Source of the DNA: an uncultured Collinsella sp.
GTDB taxonomy: Bacteria; Actinomycetota; Coriobacteriia; Coriobacteriales; Coriobacteriaceae
Direction: 5' to 3'
Length of the DNA stretch: 64,000 nucleotides
Assembly (NCBI GenBank): GCA_947642445.1
Contig: CANRSF010000001.1
Location: forward strand, 62,001-126,000
Part shown: piece by piece, positions 34,755 to 43,823 of the stretch
How positions within the stretch are numbered: the stretch's first letter is position 1
Layout of the letters: each line of letters starts with the position of its first letter
Program-made: the position numbers and the translations under genes
The notes under the pieces: model-generated
What the model was told of the DNA's origin: nothing
The model's input: only the letters and a program-made list of their open reading frames with translations
The model's database searches: none

Positions 34755-37700
34755 TAACTGTTGGAGACGTCCCGTTCGTGGCTGCGACCTCCAGTTCTCC
34801 TCTTCGCTGGATTTCGCTTAAAAGCTCGGCTGCAACTTCGCTGCTTTTGAAACGGATGCTGCAGTCCTCTTTCTTAGGAAAGGCCAGTAACGGGATAGTT
34901 CCGTACCAGACGGTTTCCTCGTCAATTACTGACGCGCGCAGGCGCCCTTCGGCTTTGATGGAATAGTCGACGTTCATCTCGGTAAAAATCGCTTTCACGT
35001 CATTGTGCGGAGTCGAGGCAATTGAAATCTCAAGGGCAATCCCACGGGCGGCGGCGCCTGTGAGTACGGCAGCGAGCTTTGCGAGGCATGCAGCGGATGC
35101 GTAGGGCGCGGCAATAAAAATGCTTTTCGTTGCGCGCTCGATGTCATCCGCTAAGGCCTCCACGGCCCTTGCCGGCCTAACGAGGATGTTTTGATCGGCC
35201 CGTTTGTTGTCATTTGCTGCAAAGACTTCATACCCCAGCTTGGCGTAGGTCTTGAGTCTCTTCTGGTACATGTGCGCGAGCATGGGTATCGACAAATCAA
35301 CATAGTCGAATATCTCAACCCGCTGCTTGCCCTCGTGACTTCTATGTAGCCTGCCTGCCTGCTGCGTTATGCTGCCGTCCCAAGATATCGGTGTGGCAAT
35401 GAGCAGAGTGTCAAGGTAAGACAGGTCGAAACCCTCGCCCAGAAGGCCTTCGGTTGCGATGATAATTCGATGCTCATGCTCGAAGCCGGGAAGGCTGTTC
35501 AGTATTGCCTTTCTTTCTTTGGCGTCGATTTCTCCGGTTAAGAGTATAGGTTCGTGTCCGCGGCTTTGAAGCAGCCTACATAGCTCTTCGGCATGTTTTT
35601 TCCTTTTGGATAGCACAAGCGGATGTCGACCGTTTGACGCGGTCTCGAGGGCATCGTCGACAATTGCTTCGTTTCTCGCTGTGTGCGCACACAGGAGATC
35701 GAGAACTTGATTAAAGGACGCCCCTGGTTCGTAGGCGGGTAGTCGAACTCCGGTAAAACGCGGCCTAACAACGCGCTGAATTCCCTGTTGGATTGCTTGC
35801 GTTTTTGGATCAATGACATGGCGAAGCGGGCCGCAGAGCATTGAGAGTGCTCGCGTGAGTCCGTCCGAGCGTTCGGGCGTCGCGGAAAGGCCGTATACAT
35901 ATTTGGCTGGAGCGGATTTGAGGACGAGCTCAAGCTGTGGTGCGGCTGCATGGTGACATTCATCACAGATGATGAGGCCGTAATCACGAACGAACTCCTT
36001 GGCTATTGGTTCTCCGGTCTGGGGGTCCTTGCTGGACAGAGACTGGAATGAAGCAATGTCGATGAGATGGCTTATGGTGGTTTTGCCTCCTCCGATTTGG
36101 CCAATGAGCGGAGGCTGCCTTTTACTGATTCGTCCTTTTGGGGTTCGAACTGGCTTTCTGTTATCCGTAATGTCGATAAACCGTTCGAGCTGGGATTTCC
36201 ATTGGGCAATGAGCGCAGTCTTGGGAACGATGACAAGCGTTGGAAGACCGATGGCAGCAATAAGATAGGCCCCAATGACGGTTTTCCCGAAACCCGTCGG
36301 CGCGGACATGATCCCGTCTTCATAGTTGAGCATCTGTTCGGCGGCAATTTGCTGTTCAGGGCGAAGAGCCCCTTTAAATGTCATCACAATTGGATTGCCC
36401 GACATGCGCTTGTCTGAATAGTGAGCAGAAGCGCCGGCTTCTTGAAGCAGCCGCTCGAGTTGAGCTTTACAGCCTCTGGGAATCGCAACGCAGCCATCTC
36501 TAAGTTCACTGAGGTCTATGTACCGCGGTTTGCCAAATACTGATTGGTGCATTGATTGGGCACGGAAGAATTCCGGGTTGGCAAATGTTGCAAGCCTGCG
36601 AACCTCCATCTGGGCGGCCGGGCTCAGAGATCTTTCGGTTATGTAGAGCATATCGGCTTGCGTGACGGGTAGCGATGACGGGAAGTCCTGCAGCGTGAGC
36701 GGAAGCCGCTTTCGCGGCCTCTGAGAATGTGGCGCGGCGGTGTTTCCCGCCACTGCAGCTGATATTCCATGCGGTTTATTGTCGATGCTTTCGATTAGAT
36801 TTTGCACCGTTGCATGTGGAACCAGCTGAATTTGTGAAAGGTAAAGCCATTGATCGGGAAAGGGCTCAAATTGCTCGTCAACAAATACACTGTTCCCTTT
36901 TCGCTGCGCTTTTCCTTGAAAAGGCAGTGCTATGAGATTTCCGAAGCCGCCCTCAGGAATGGTGGACTGCGCGGGCAGCATCCGGTCAAAAGCTTCAAAG
37001 GTGATTGTCTTGTTGAGCGCCGCCGCTTCGGTGATAAGGCTGCTTCCAAATTCTCGTGCGATCTTTGCGCTGGTGAGCTCTAGGAAGAAAAACCAGACAT
37101 GTGCGCCGTTACCTGATCTCGATCGCTCGACTGCAGCATCGATCCCATGGTTTTTTGCGACAAGCCGAATGGCGTTTGTCGCTTCTTTCCAATCGGCTCC
37201 GTCAAAGTCGATGACCAGGACTTTTGTGTTACTGTCACTATCGAGAACGTATTGACCTATGACGTCTCGGAGCCTGTCGTCGTTGCCTTTGAAATGGGCG
37301 ATGATCGCGGCATCGCTCAGCTTGGGGAAGATGCGGTTGCCGCATTCCGCGCATTTGGTTTTCTGACGATTTACTTTGGGGCAAATGCTTGCCTTCCATT
37401 CATTTGCGCAGGCGGGTGTATAGCCGATGCCCCCGTCTTTTCTGCGGTACCCATGAGCGTAAACATCTTTGCGGCCAGTAAAGAGATTGCGAAAGAGTTC
37501 CAGTTTGTCGCGCGCTGGGCTCGCACTGGTGACGATTCCTTCGACCTGTGCCCGTCTATCGAAAGATTCGCCAGCTTTCTCCCATTCTTCCAGTGTTGCG
37601 TAACGGATGTCTGGACCGTTGCCGCAGATGACGATTTGGCTGTGCGGCTCCGATACATGGGCGACGGTTTTCTTGAATTGGAATAGCGTACCCCCGATGA

Positions 37701-37755
37701 GGGCGTATTGATGCGTGACGGTGCTCATGTAAATGCCGTTCTTGTCGGAGTTCAT
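34744..37755 (-). CDS. TOTE-type primase-helicase defence protein
   Basis: A 1003-residue fusion. Residues about 75-330 form an archaeo-eukaryotic primase of the TOTE conflict kind: GYTPACANEW, cysteines at 116, 125, 135 and 138, the metal motif VLVIDFDGADW near 179-189 and ERSRSGNGAHVWFFF near 210-224. Residues about 460-830 are a superfamily 2 helicase: SAPTGFGKT (484-492), ICDECHH (597-602), LSATPERSDG (623-632) and QQAGRLHRS (798-806). The last 140 residues resemble a phospholipase-D-like fold without a clear HxK. TOTE genes are predicted anti-invader systems. No separate nuclease gene is beside it. The start at 37755 lacks a ribosome site; ATG 37728 is an alternative. Confidence 0.85.
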   Translation of the reverse strand: MNSDKNGIYMSTVTHQYALIGGTLFQFKKTVAHVSEPHSQIVICGNGPDIRYATLEEWEKAGESFDRRAQVEGIVTSASPARDKLELFRNLFTGRKDVYAHGYRRKDGGIGYTPACANEWKASICPKVNRQKTKCAECGNRIFPKLSDAAIIAHFKGNDDRLRDVIGQYVLDSDSNTKVLVIDFDGADWKEATNAIRLVAKNHGIDAAVERSRSGNGAHVWFFFLELTSAKIAREFGSSLITEAAALNKTITFEAFDRMLPAQSTIPEGGFGNLIALPFQGKAQRKGNSVFVDEQFEPFPDQWLYLSQIQLVPHATVQNLIESIDNKPHGISAAVAGNTAAPHSQRPRKRLPLTLQDFPSSLPVTQADMLYITERSLSPAAQMEVRRLATFANPEFFRAQSMHQSVFGKPRYIDLSELRDGCVAIPRGCKAQLERLLQEAGASAHYSDKRMSGNPIVMTFKGALRPEQQIAAEQMLNYEDGIMSAPTGFGKTVIGAYLIAAIGLPTLVIVPKTALIAQWKSQLERFIDITDNRKPVRTPKGRISKRQPPLIGQIGGGKTTISHLIDIASFQSLSSKDPQTGEPIAKEFVRDYGLIICDECHHAAAPQLELVLKSAPAKYVYGLSATPERSDGLTRALSMLCGPLRHVIDPKTQAIQQGIQRVVRPRFTGVRLPAYEPGASFNQVLDLLCAHTARNEAIVDDALETASNGRHPLVLSKRKKHAEELCRLLQSRGHEPILLTGEIDAKERKAILNSLPGFEHEHRIIIATEGLLGEGFDLSYLDTLLIATPISWDGSITQQAGRLHRSHEGKQRVEIFDYVDLSIPMLAHMYQKRLKTYAKLGYEVFAANDNKRADQNILVRPARAVEALADDIERATKSIFIAAPYASAACLAKLAAVLTGAAARGIALEISIASTPHNDVKAIFTEMNVDYSIKAEGRLRASVIDEETVWYGTIPLLAFPKKEDCSIRFKSSEVAAELLSEIQRRGELEVAATNGTSPTVTVE

Positions 37756-37942
37756 TGAAATGAGGGTACGTTATTTTGATTTTTAAGGGACTCGACTCTG
37801 ATTTTGGTTCGGTGATAGCGGAGTACAGCTCCGTGAGTGGTGTTTGGCTGATGTCAAAATGTGCGGTAGCTGTTGCTGAATGGGTTTTGGCGGCCATGAG
37901 GTGGGCTGGAGGCGCAGGAAACTATCCTCGAATAGACCCTGT

Positions 37943-38158
37943 GGGCAAAAAATGGCAAATATGAGTACTGTGGTTTGAGCAGTAACATATCATCTGGAAA
38001 GTATTTAAGACCAATCGATTCGGATTGGATAGAATCAACCCTCTAAACATGGCGATTCGGGACTTTATGACGCTCGGAATTGGCGGAAGATGGCAAATTC
38101 AGCCAGATTTCGCTGTTACTAAACTGGTAACAGTACTCATATTTGCCATTTTTTGCCC
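37943..38158. repeat. MITE-like element 2 with perfect 29-bp terminal inverted repeats
   Basis: Ends 37943-37971 and 38130-38158 are perfect inverted copies of a 29-mer starting GGGCAAAAAATGGCAAATAT. It shares GCAAAAAATGsCAAATATGA and the following GTACTG with element 1 at 4091-4320, while the interiors differ. A small hairpin CCAATC...GATTGG lies inside. The surrounding gap 37756-38469 has no gene. Confidence 0.6.
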
Positions 38159-38254
38159 AGAGGGTATCGCAAGGGGGTTGGACAAAGCATCGATCGCCGC
38201 CAATTTCTCGATTAGCTGGTTGGGCGGCAATGAAGTTGCGGCGTAATGGGAAGC

Positions 38255-38294
38255 GTTTCGCGGCCTTTTGGCTAAAACGGCCCCTTTTCCGCCG
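38255..38294. repeat. 40-bp direct repeat, right copy
   Basis: Begins GTTTCGCGGCCTTTTGGCTA. Same orientation as 34715-34754. The two copies bracket the primase-helicase gene and MITE-like element 2. Confidence 0.6.
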
Positions 38295-38300
38295 CGACTC

Positions 38301-38343
38301 CTAAAAAGACGCCGGCGCGCCTTGAGTTGCGGCGCGTCGGCGT
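38301..38343 (-). terminator. Minus-strand terminator downstream of degV 2
   Basis: Hairpin ACGCCGGCGCGCC / GGCGCGTCGGCGT (38309-38343) followed on the minus strand by CTTTTTAG. A weaker hairpin AACCTGCCAA / TTGGCAGGTT lies nearer the gene. Confidence 0.6.
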
Positions 38344-38469
38344 GATGGCTTTGTTGTGGCTGGGTGTACTTCGGTTGTTCGACGGCTTTGGCATGTCCGA
38401 TCTTGCCAGGCAAGCCTTTGTTACCGTTTAACGTTTGCCCAGATAAAACCTGCCAAAATAAACCTGTCC

Positions 38470-39330
38470 CTAATTGGCAGGTTGGTAGCGGGGACAGTAG
38501 CTGATGGCGATGGCGTCGACGCCTACGTGGGTGGCGATGGTGCAGCCGATGGGGCCGGTGCCGGCGTCTACGTAGTTCTGGCCTGCGAGCGCTTGGTTAA
38601 CGAGCTCCTGCTCCTCGGCAGCACCGGTCGTGAGCACGCGCACGCTGGAGCCCGGGTGCTCGGTCAAAAATTCGAGGCAGTCAGCCATGGTGTTCGCAAC
38701 GATGCGCTTGGCACCGCGGCCCTTCTTGATGGCCTTGATTTCGCCTGACTTCCACTCCGGCGAAACGGCCAGGCGAATGTTGAACATCTGCGTGAGCTGG
38801 CCGGCGAGTTTGGGCGCGCGGCCGTTCTTAACGAGGTTCTCGAGTGTGCGGGGAATCAGTAGCAGGTGTGCATCGGGCAGCGTCGCGCGGATCTGCGCCT
38901 CGGTCTCGTCCAGGCTGCGGCCGTCCTCGCGCATGGCGAGCGCGTACTCCACCAGCAGACCCTCGGCGCCCGAACCGGTGCGCGAATCGATGCAGCGCAC
39001 GTCGAGCTCGTGGGTCTCGGCCGTCAGGCTGGCGTTGGCATAGCAGGCAGACCACTCGCTGCATAGCGAGATAAAGATGGCGCTATCATGGCCGTCGGCG
39101 CGCACGCGGTCAAAGAGCGCCTTGAACTCGCCGGCGCTCGGCTGCGATGTGTGCGGCAACTGCTCGGAACCAGCCATGCGGGCGATGTATTCCTCGGCGG
39201 TAATCTGCACCTGGTCGAGCAGGTCCTCGCCCTCGATAATCACATGCAGCGGAATCACGTAAATGCCGAGCTCTTGAGCACGAGCGGGGGAGATGTCCGA
39301 CGTGGAGTCGGTTATGATGGCAAAAGACAT
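38470..39330 (-). CDS. DegV family fatty-acid-binding protein 2
   Basis: A 286-residue DegV protein: AIITDSTSDISPARAQELGI at the start, LPHTSQPSAGEFKALF near 63, ISLCSEWSACYANA near 88, RCIDSRTGSGAEGLL near 112 and a late IGCTIATHVGVDAIAISY. It should bind a fatty acid in the same way as the other DegV but the two are not close, so they likely prefer different acyl chains. I start at ATG 39330, with GAAAGGTG upstream; the longer frame begins without a ribosome site. Confidence 0.88.
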   Translation of the reverse strand: MSFAIITDSTSDISPARAQELGIYVIPLHVIIEGEDLLDQVQITAEEYIARMAGSEQLPHTSQPSAGEFKALFDRVRADGHDSAIFISLCSEWSACYANASLTAETHELDVRCIDSRTGSGAEGLLVEYALAMREDGRSLDETEAQIRATLPDAHLLLIPRTLENLVKNGRAPKLAGQLTQMFNIRLAVSPEWKSGEIKAIKKGRGAKRIVANTMADCLEFLTEHPGSSVRVLTTGAAEEQELVNQALAGQNYVDAGTGPIGCTIATHVGVDAIAISYCPRYQPAN

Positions 39331-39487
39331 AATTGCACCTTTCGTTGGGGCGCTTGCGCGCCGCCTTCTGAGAGCAAAGTGCGACAAGTATAGTAGAGTC
39401 GTTCCACATTACTAGGTTCAATTGTTGAATAGTCAACAGTTTGAAGTGTCGGTGTGGAAATCGTCAACTGGGGAAGAGAGGGTGCCA

Positions 39488-40150
39488 GTGGAGCAGCTGG
39501 AGATATGCAAGCGGTCGGTTGTGCTGTTTGATTTCGATGGCACGGTGGCCGATACAGGCCGGGCGGTGATGACCTCGACGCGCAAGACGCTGGCTGTGCG
39601 CGGGTTTTCGGAGGCGCAGATGGGTGATCTGCGCCGCATGATTGGGCCGCCCCTGTGGAAGAGCTTTCACGACTTTTATGGCTTCTCGCGCGAGGAGTCG
39701 CTTGTGGTGGCCGACGAGTACCGTGCCTTTTTTGATGAGCTGGGACCGGAAGAGTACCCTGTGTTCGATGGAATTTCCGAGCTGCTGGATGGGTTGGCCG
39801 CCCAGGGGCATCGCTTGGCCGTGGCGACGTCGCGCATGGAGGCAAAGTGCATCGACATGGTGGGCGAGCTGGGGCTTTCTCAGTTTAAGGCAGTGGTTGG
39901 CATGAATCCGCCGCAGGGACGCGAGACCAAGGCCGATTCGGTCCGCGATGCCCTGGCGGCGCTCGGTGCGACGGCGGACGATGCCGTGATGATCGGCGAT
40001 CGCTTTAACGATGTGGAGGGCGCGCACGCAATGGGCGTGCCGTGCATCGGCATCTATTCGGGCGCGGCGGCGCCGGGTGAGCATGAGGCCGCGGGCGCCG
40101 ATGCGGTGGTGCACTCGGTGGCCGAGCTTGCTAAACTTTTCGCTATATAA
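39488..40150 (+). CDS. HAD-superfamily phosphatase, phosphoglycolate-phosphatase-like
   Basis: A 220-residue HAD subfamily IA protein. Motif I is VVLFDFDGTVADTG near residue 11, motif II VATSRMEAK near 104, motif III lysine in GRETKADSV and motif IV MIGDRFNDVEGA near 172. These are all intact, so it should be an active phosphatase; the substrate is not known. The GTG at 39488 is 6 nt after GAGAGG; GTG 39482 is possible. It is divergent from degV 2. Confidence 0.85.
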   Translation: MEQLEICKRSVVLFDFDGTVADTGRAVMTSTRKTLAVRGFSEAQMGDLRRMIGPPLWKSFHDFYGFSREESLVVADEYRAFFDELGPEEYPVFDGISELLDGLAAQGHRLAVATSRMEAKCIDMVGELGLSQFKAVVGMNPPQGRETKADSVRDALAALGATADDAVMIGDRFNDVEGAHAMGVPCIGIYSGAAAPGEHEAAGADAVVHSVAELAKLFAI

Positions 40151-40204
40151 GTATGTGATGTGAGGGGCGGGCACGCTCGCCGCTCATTGGTAAGGAGGTC
40201 GTCC

Positions 40205-41641
40205 ATGAATCAGGTGGAGCAGAGCGTTGCCGAGTATGTCGACGAGGTTTGGGAAGATGTCGTCGCCGATATCGAGCGTCTGGTGAGCTATCCGTCCGTG
40301 GCGGTTTCTGCCAATGCGGAGCCCGGCGCGCCGTTTGGCCGTCCAGTCCGTGACGCGCTCGATTGCGCGCTCGGCATTGCGCAAAAGCTCGGCTACCAGA
40401 CGAGCGACGACGAGGGTTATGTGGGCATTGCCGATATCCCTGGCCGCGGCGACAAGCAGCTCGCGACCATTTGCCATGTGGACGTGGTGCCCGCAGGCCC
40501 CGGCTGGAACACCGACCCGTTTGCGATGGAGCGTCGCGAGGGCTGGCTGCTCGGCCGCGGCGTTATCGACGACAAGGGTCCTGCCGTGCTGTCGCTCTAC
40601 GCCGGCGCCTATCTGCTCAAGCACGGTATTACCCCGCGCTACACCTTCCGCGCGCTGCTGGGCTGCGATGAGGAGGTGGGCATGTCCGACGTTCACCATT
40701 ATCTGGAGAACCACGCAGACCCCGACTTTTTGTTTACACCCGATGCCGAGTTCCCGGTCTGTAATGCCGAGAAGGGCCAGTTTGGGGCGACGTTTGTGAG
40801 TTCCAAGATCGACGGCGGGCGCATTGTGTCCTGGAGCGGTGCCGAGGCGAGCAACGCCATTCCGTCGCAGTCTATCTGCGAGCTTGCGATTGCCGCCGAT
40901 GAACTGCCGGCGCCCGTTGAGAATGCCGGCCGCCTGGAGATCACGGCGCTCGATAACGGGCATGCGCAGATTTTTGCCCACGGCATTGGCGGTCATGCCT
41001 CGATGCCCGAGGGAACGATCAATGCCGTCGGCCTCATCGTGGCGTATCTGCGCGAGGCCGAGGATGCGTTTGGTGCCCGTGACGAGCGCCTGCTGACGCC
41101 TGCCGAGCACGAGTTCGTCAAGTTCCTGGCCTTTGTGCATGCGGATGCCTATGGCCGCGGCCTGGGTATCGATGCGACGAACGCGGCGTTTGGCCCGCTC
41201 ACGTGCAACCCCGGCGTCATCCGCGTGGTGGATGGCCACATTGAGCAGGTCATTGACGTGCGTTTCCCCGACAGCACGAGCGCCGATACCATCCGCGAGC
41301 AGCTCGAGCCACTTGTGGGCCGCTTTGGCGTGACGTATCGCGTGGATCGCGCAAAGGTGCCGTTCTCGGTCTCTGCCGACGATCCGGCTGTGAAGGCGCT
41401 TATCGATACCTATAACGAGTTTACGGGCAAGCATGTCGAGCCCTTCGCCATGGGCGGTGGCACGTACGCACGCAACTTTGCCCGCGCCGTCTCGTTTGGC
41501 CCCGAGGAGACCGGCCTGGAGCTGCCCCCATGGGGCGGCCAGATGCACGGCCCCAACGAGTGCGCCAACGAAGAGCAGCTCAAGCAGGCGCTCAAGATTT
41601 ATATCGTCGCAATCCTGCGCTTGAACGAGCTGGAGCTTTAA
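40205..41641 (+). CDS. M20 family dipeptidase (PepV/Sapep-like)
   Basis: A 478-residue two-zinc peptidase. Metal and catalytic residues appear in TICHVDVVPAG (His, Asp) near 98, GRGVIDDKGP near 118, GCDEEVGMSDV near 155 (tandem Glu), TPDAEFP near 178 and the late MHGPNE near 450. Family members cleave dipeptides such as carnosine-type or Xaa-dipeptides in the cytosol. AAGGAGG lies 5 nt before the ATG. It ends in a terminator with an AGAA loop. Confidence 0.9.
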   Translation: MNQVEQSVAEYVDEVWEDVVADIERLVSYPSVAVSANAEPGAPFGRPVRDALDCALGIAQKLGYQTSDDEGYVGIADIPGRGDKQLATICHVDVVPAGPGWNTDPFAMERREGWLLGRGVIDDKGPAVLSLYAGAYLLKHGITPRYTFRALLGCDEEVGMSDVHHYLENHADPDFLFTPDAEFPVCNAEKGQFGATFVSSKIDGGRIVSWSGAEASNAIPSQSICELAIAADELPAPVENAGRLEITALDNGHAQIFAHGIGGHASMPEGTINAVGLIVAYLREAEDAFGARDERLLTPAEHEFVKFLAFVHADAYGRGLGIDATNAAFGPLTCNPGVIRVVDGHIEQVIDVRFPDSTSADTIREQLEPLVGRFGVTYRVDRAKVPFSVSADDPAVKALIDTYNEFTGKHVEPFAMGGGTYARNFARAVSFGPEETGLELPPWGGQMHGPNECANEEQLKQALKIYIVAILRLNELEL

Positions 41642-41677
41642 GGTTACGCGAACGCCAGGGTGACAACCTGTCTTTCG

Positions 41678-41720
41678 AAGAGGACGGCATGACCAGAAGG
41701 TCTATGCCGTCCTCTTTCTG
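41678..41720 (+). terminator. Terminator of the M20 dipeptidase gene, AGAA-loop type
   Basis: Hairpin AAGAGGACGGCATGACC-AGAA-GGTCTATGCCGTCCTCTT with TTTCT after it. The tip GACC-AGAA-GGTC plus a one-base bulge is the same as in the two structured RNA candidates. Confidence 0.75.
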
Positions 41721-41721
41721 A

Positions 41722-41758
41722 AAATGATCCCTTGGGGACGGAGGAAAACGGATCATTT
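41722..41758. repeat. Small palindrome with GGGGACG centre
   Basis: Arms AATGATCC / GGATCATT around a centre with TTGGGGACGGAGG. It belongs to the same loose family as the hairpins at 28462 and 31673. The rest of 41759-41951 should hold the pst promoter; no gene is visible. Confidence 0.4.
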
Positions 41759-41951
41759 GGTGTAAAAGGCGGGTCATGCTTGTCGGCGGGATTGTTATTC
41801 GTTTGTAAAGCCCTGCCGCGCTTGCGGTAAGGGTCTATCAGATGCCCGTAATAAAGCGCAGCTGACGCGGGCGCTGCCCGATCGAGACCGTATCTTTCCA
41901 AACAGCAAAGCGGGCAGGGTGCCCGCGAGTCGCTTGTATGAAAGGAAGATC

Positions 41952-42890
41952 ATGCTCGATCAGGCTTATTCTCGTCGTCAGTTCCTCGGCCTCGCTGGTG
42001 GTCTCGCCAGCATCGTGGGCCTCGGCCTCGTTGGTTGCGGCGGCGCAGGCGCTTCCGACGCCGCCGACAAGGGTAGCGCCGCTGCCGCCGAGTCCGTCTC
42101 CGGTGAGGTGACCTACGACGGTGCCTCCTCGTTCCAGGCTCTCGTCGAGGCCGCTGCCGAGAAGTTCATGGATGCCAATCCGGACGTCTCCGTCTCCGGT
42201 TCGGGTAACGGTTCGGGTAAGGGCCTGACCGCTGTCGCCGCCGGCACCGTCACCATCGGTAACTCTGACGTCTTCGCCGAGACCAAGCTCGAGGCCGATC
42301 AGGTCAAGAACCTCGTCGACCACGAGGTCGCCGTCGTGGGCATGGGCCCCGTCGTCTCCAAGAACGTTACGGTCGACGACCTGTCCCTCGAGCAGCTCAA
42401 GGGCATCTTCTCCGGCCAGATCACCAACTGGAAGGAGGTCGGTGGCGACGACGCCACCATCGTCGTCCTCAACCGCAAGGCCGGCTCCGGTACCCGCGCC
42501 ACCTTTGAGGCTGCCGTCTTTGGCGACGAGGCCAACGACTTTAAGGGCGACGCCGAGCTCGACAAGTCCGGCGACGTCCAGACCCAGATGGCCAGCACCG
42601 ACAACGCCATCTCCTACCTCGACTTCTCGCACTTCGACGACTCCAAGTTCAACGCCATCAAGGTCGAGGGCGTCGAGCCCAAGAGCGCAAACGTTACCGA
42701 CGACTCCTTTAAGATCTGGGCGACCGAGCACATGTACTGCTCCAAGGACGCCGACGAGGCCACCACGGCCTTCCTGGAGTTCATGCTTTCCGACGACGTC
42801 CAGGGCAAGCTCGTCGAGGAGCAGGGCTTTATCCCAGTCTCTGCCATGAAGGTCGTCAAGGACGCCAGCGGCAAGGTATCCGCTAAATAA
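41952..42890 (+). CDS. pstS: Phosphate ABC transporter substrate-binding protein
   Basis: A 312-residue exported lipoprotein that captures phosphate. The N-terminus has both a twin-arginine motif (SRRQFLGLAGG) and a lipobox (GLVGCGG), so it is probably a Tat-exported lipoprotein. Binding-loop segments are YDGASSFQALVEAA near 53, GSGNGSGKGL near 80 and the NRKAGSGTRATFE block near 176. AAAGGA lies just before the ATG. First gene of pstSCAB. Confidence 0.93.
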   Translation: MLDQAYSRRQFLGLAGGLASIVGLGLVGCGGAGASDAADKGSAAAAESVSGEVTYDGASSFQALVEAAAEKFMDANPDVSVSGSGNGSGKGLTAVAAGTVTIGNSDVFAETKLEADQVKNLVDHEVAVVGMGPVVSKNVTVDDLSLEQLKGIFSGQITNWKEVGGDDATIVVLNRKAGSGTRATFEAAVFGDEANDFKGDAELDKSGDVQTQMASTDNAISYLDFSHFDDSKFNAIKVEGVEPKSANVTDDSFKIWATEHMYCSKDADEATTAFLEFMLSDDVQGKLVEEQGFIPVSAMKVVKDASGKVSAK

Positions 42891-42914
42891 GTAATCGCCC
42901 CGGAAAGGTTTGCA

Positions 42915-43823
42915 ATGGCAAAACAGCTGCCAAAGCGCGACCTTGAGAACGTGGGCCTGGGCGTCACGGGCGCGTGCGTAGCGCTCGTGACGCTTGTCGT
43001 TGCCGCGCTCATCTTTATGGTCGCCCAAAAGGGCCTCTCGGCTTTTCTCAAGGACGGCGTCTCGATCGTAGAGTTCTTCGCCGGCACCAAGTGGGATCTG
43101 GCCAACACAGCCGAAAACGGCCTGCCCTACACCGGCGCCCTGCCCCTGATCGTCACCTCGTTTGCGGTCATGGTGCTCTCCACGCTCATCGCGCTGCCCA
43201 TCGCCATCGGCTCTGCCATCTTTGCGGTCGAGATCCAGCCTAAGTTTGGCTCCAAGGTCTTTCAGCCGCTTATTGAGCTTTTGACCGGCATTCCCTCGGT
43301 CGTCTTTGGCCTGATCGGTTTTCACGTGGTCGTCGGCCTTATGAAGAGCGTTCTCCACGTGAGCACAGGCCTGGGCATCTTGCCCGGCGCCATCGTGCTG
43401 GCCGTCATGATCCTGCCGACCATGACCACGCTTTCGGTCGATGGCCTGCGTGCCGTGCCCGACAGCTACCGTCAGGGTTCGCTCGCGCTGGGCTACACCC
43501 GCTGGCAGACCATCTGGCACGTGGTGCTCAAGAGCGCCATGTCCTCGCTCATGACCGCGGTCATCCTTGGCATGACCCGCGCCTTTGGCGAGACGCTCGC
43601 CGTGCGCATGGTTATCGGCGGTATCGAGGCCATGCCGACGTCGCTGCTGTCGCCGGCCTCCACCATCACCACCACGCTCACCACGTCCATGGCGGTCTAT
43701 GCCGAGGGCTCGGCCCAGGACGACGTCCTGTGGGCGCTCGGTCTTCTGCTGATGGGCATGAGCCTCATCTTTATCCTGATCATCCATCTCATTGGCCGCA
43801 AGGGGGCGAAGGCTCGTGGCTAG
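42915..43823 (+). CDS. pstC: Phosphate ABC transporter permease
   Basis: A 302-residue membrane protein with about six helices. The cytoplasmic EAA-type loop is seen around DSYRQGSLALGYTRWQTIWH. GIPSVVFGLIGFHVV near 128 is typical of PstC. AAAGG stands 8-12 nt before the ATG. It pairs with PstA to form the channel. Confidence 0.93.
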   Translation: MAKQLPKRDLENVGLGVTGACVALVTLVVAALIFMVAQKGLSAFLKDGVSIVEFFAGTKWDLANTAENGLPYTGALPLIVTSFAVMVLSTLIALPIAIGSAIFAVEIQPKFGSKVFQPLIELLTGIPSVVFGLIGFHVVVGLMKSVLHVSTGLGILPGAIVLAVMILPTMTTLSVDGLRAVPDSYRQGSLALGYTRWQTIWHVVLKSAMSSLMTAVILGMTRAFGETLAVRMVIGGIEAMPTSLLSPASTITTTLTTSMAVYAEGSAQDDVLWALGLLLMGMSLIFILIIHLIGRKGAKARG

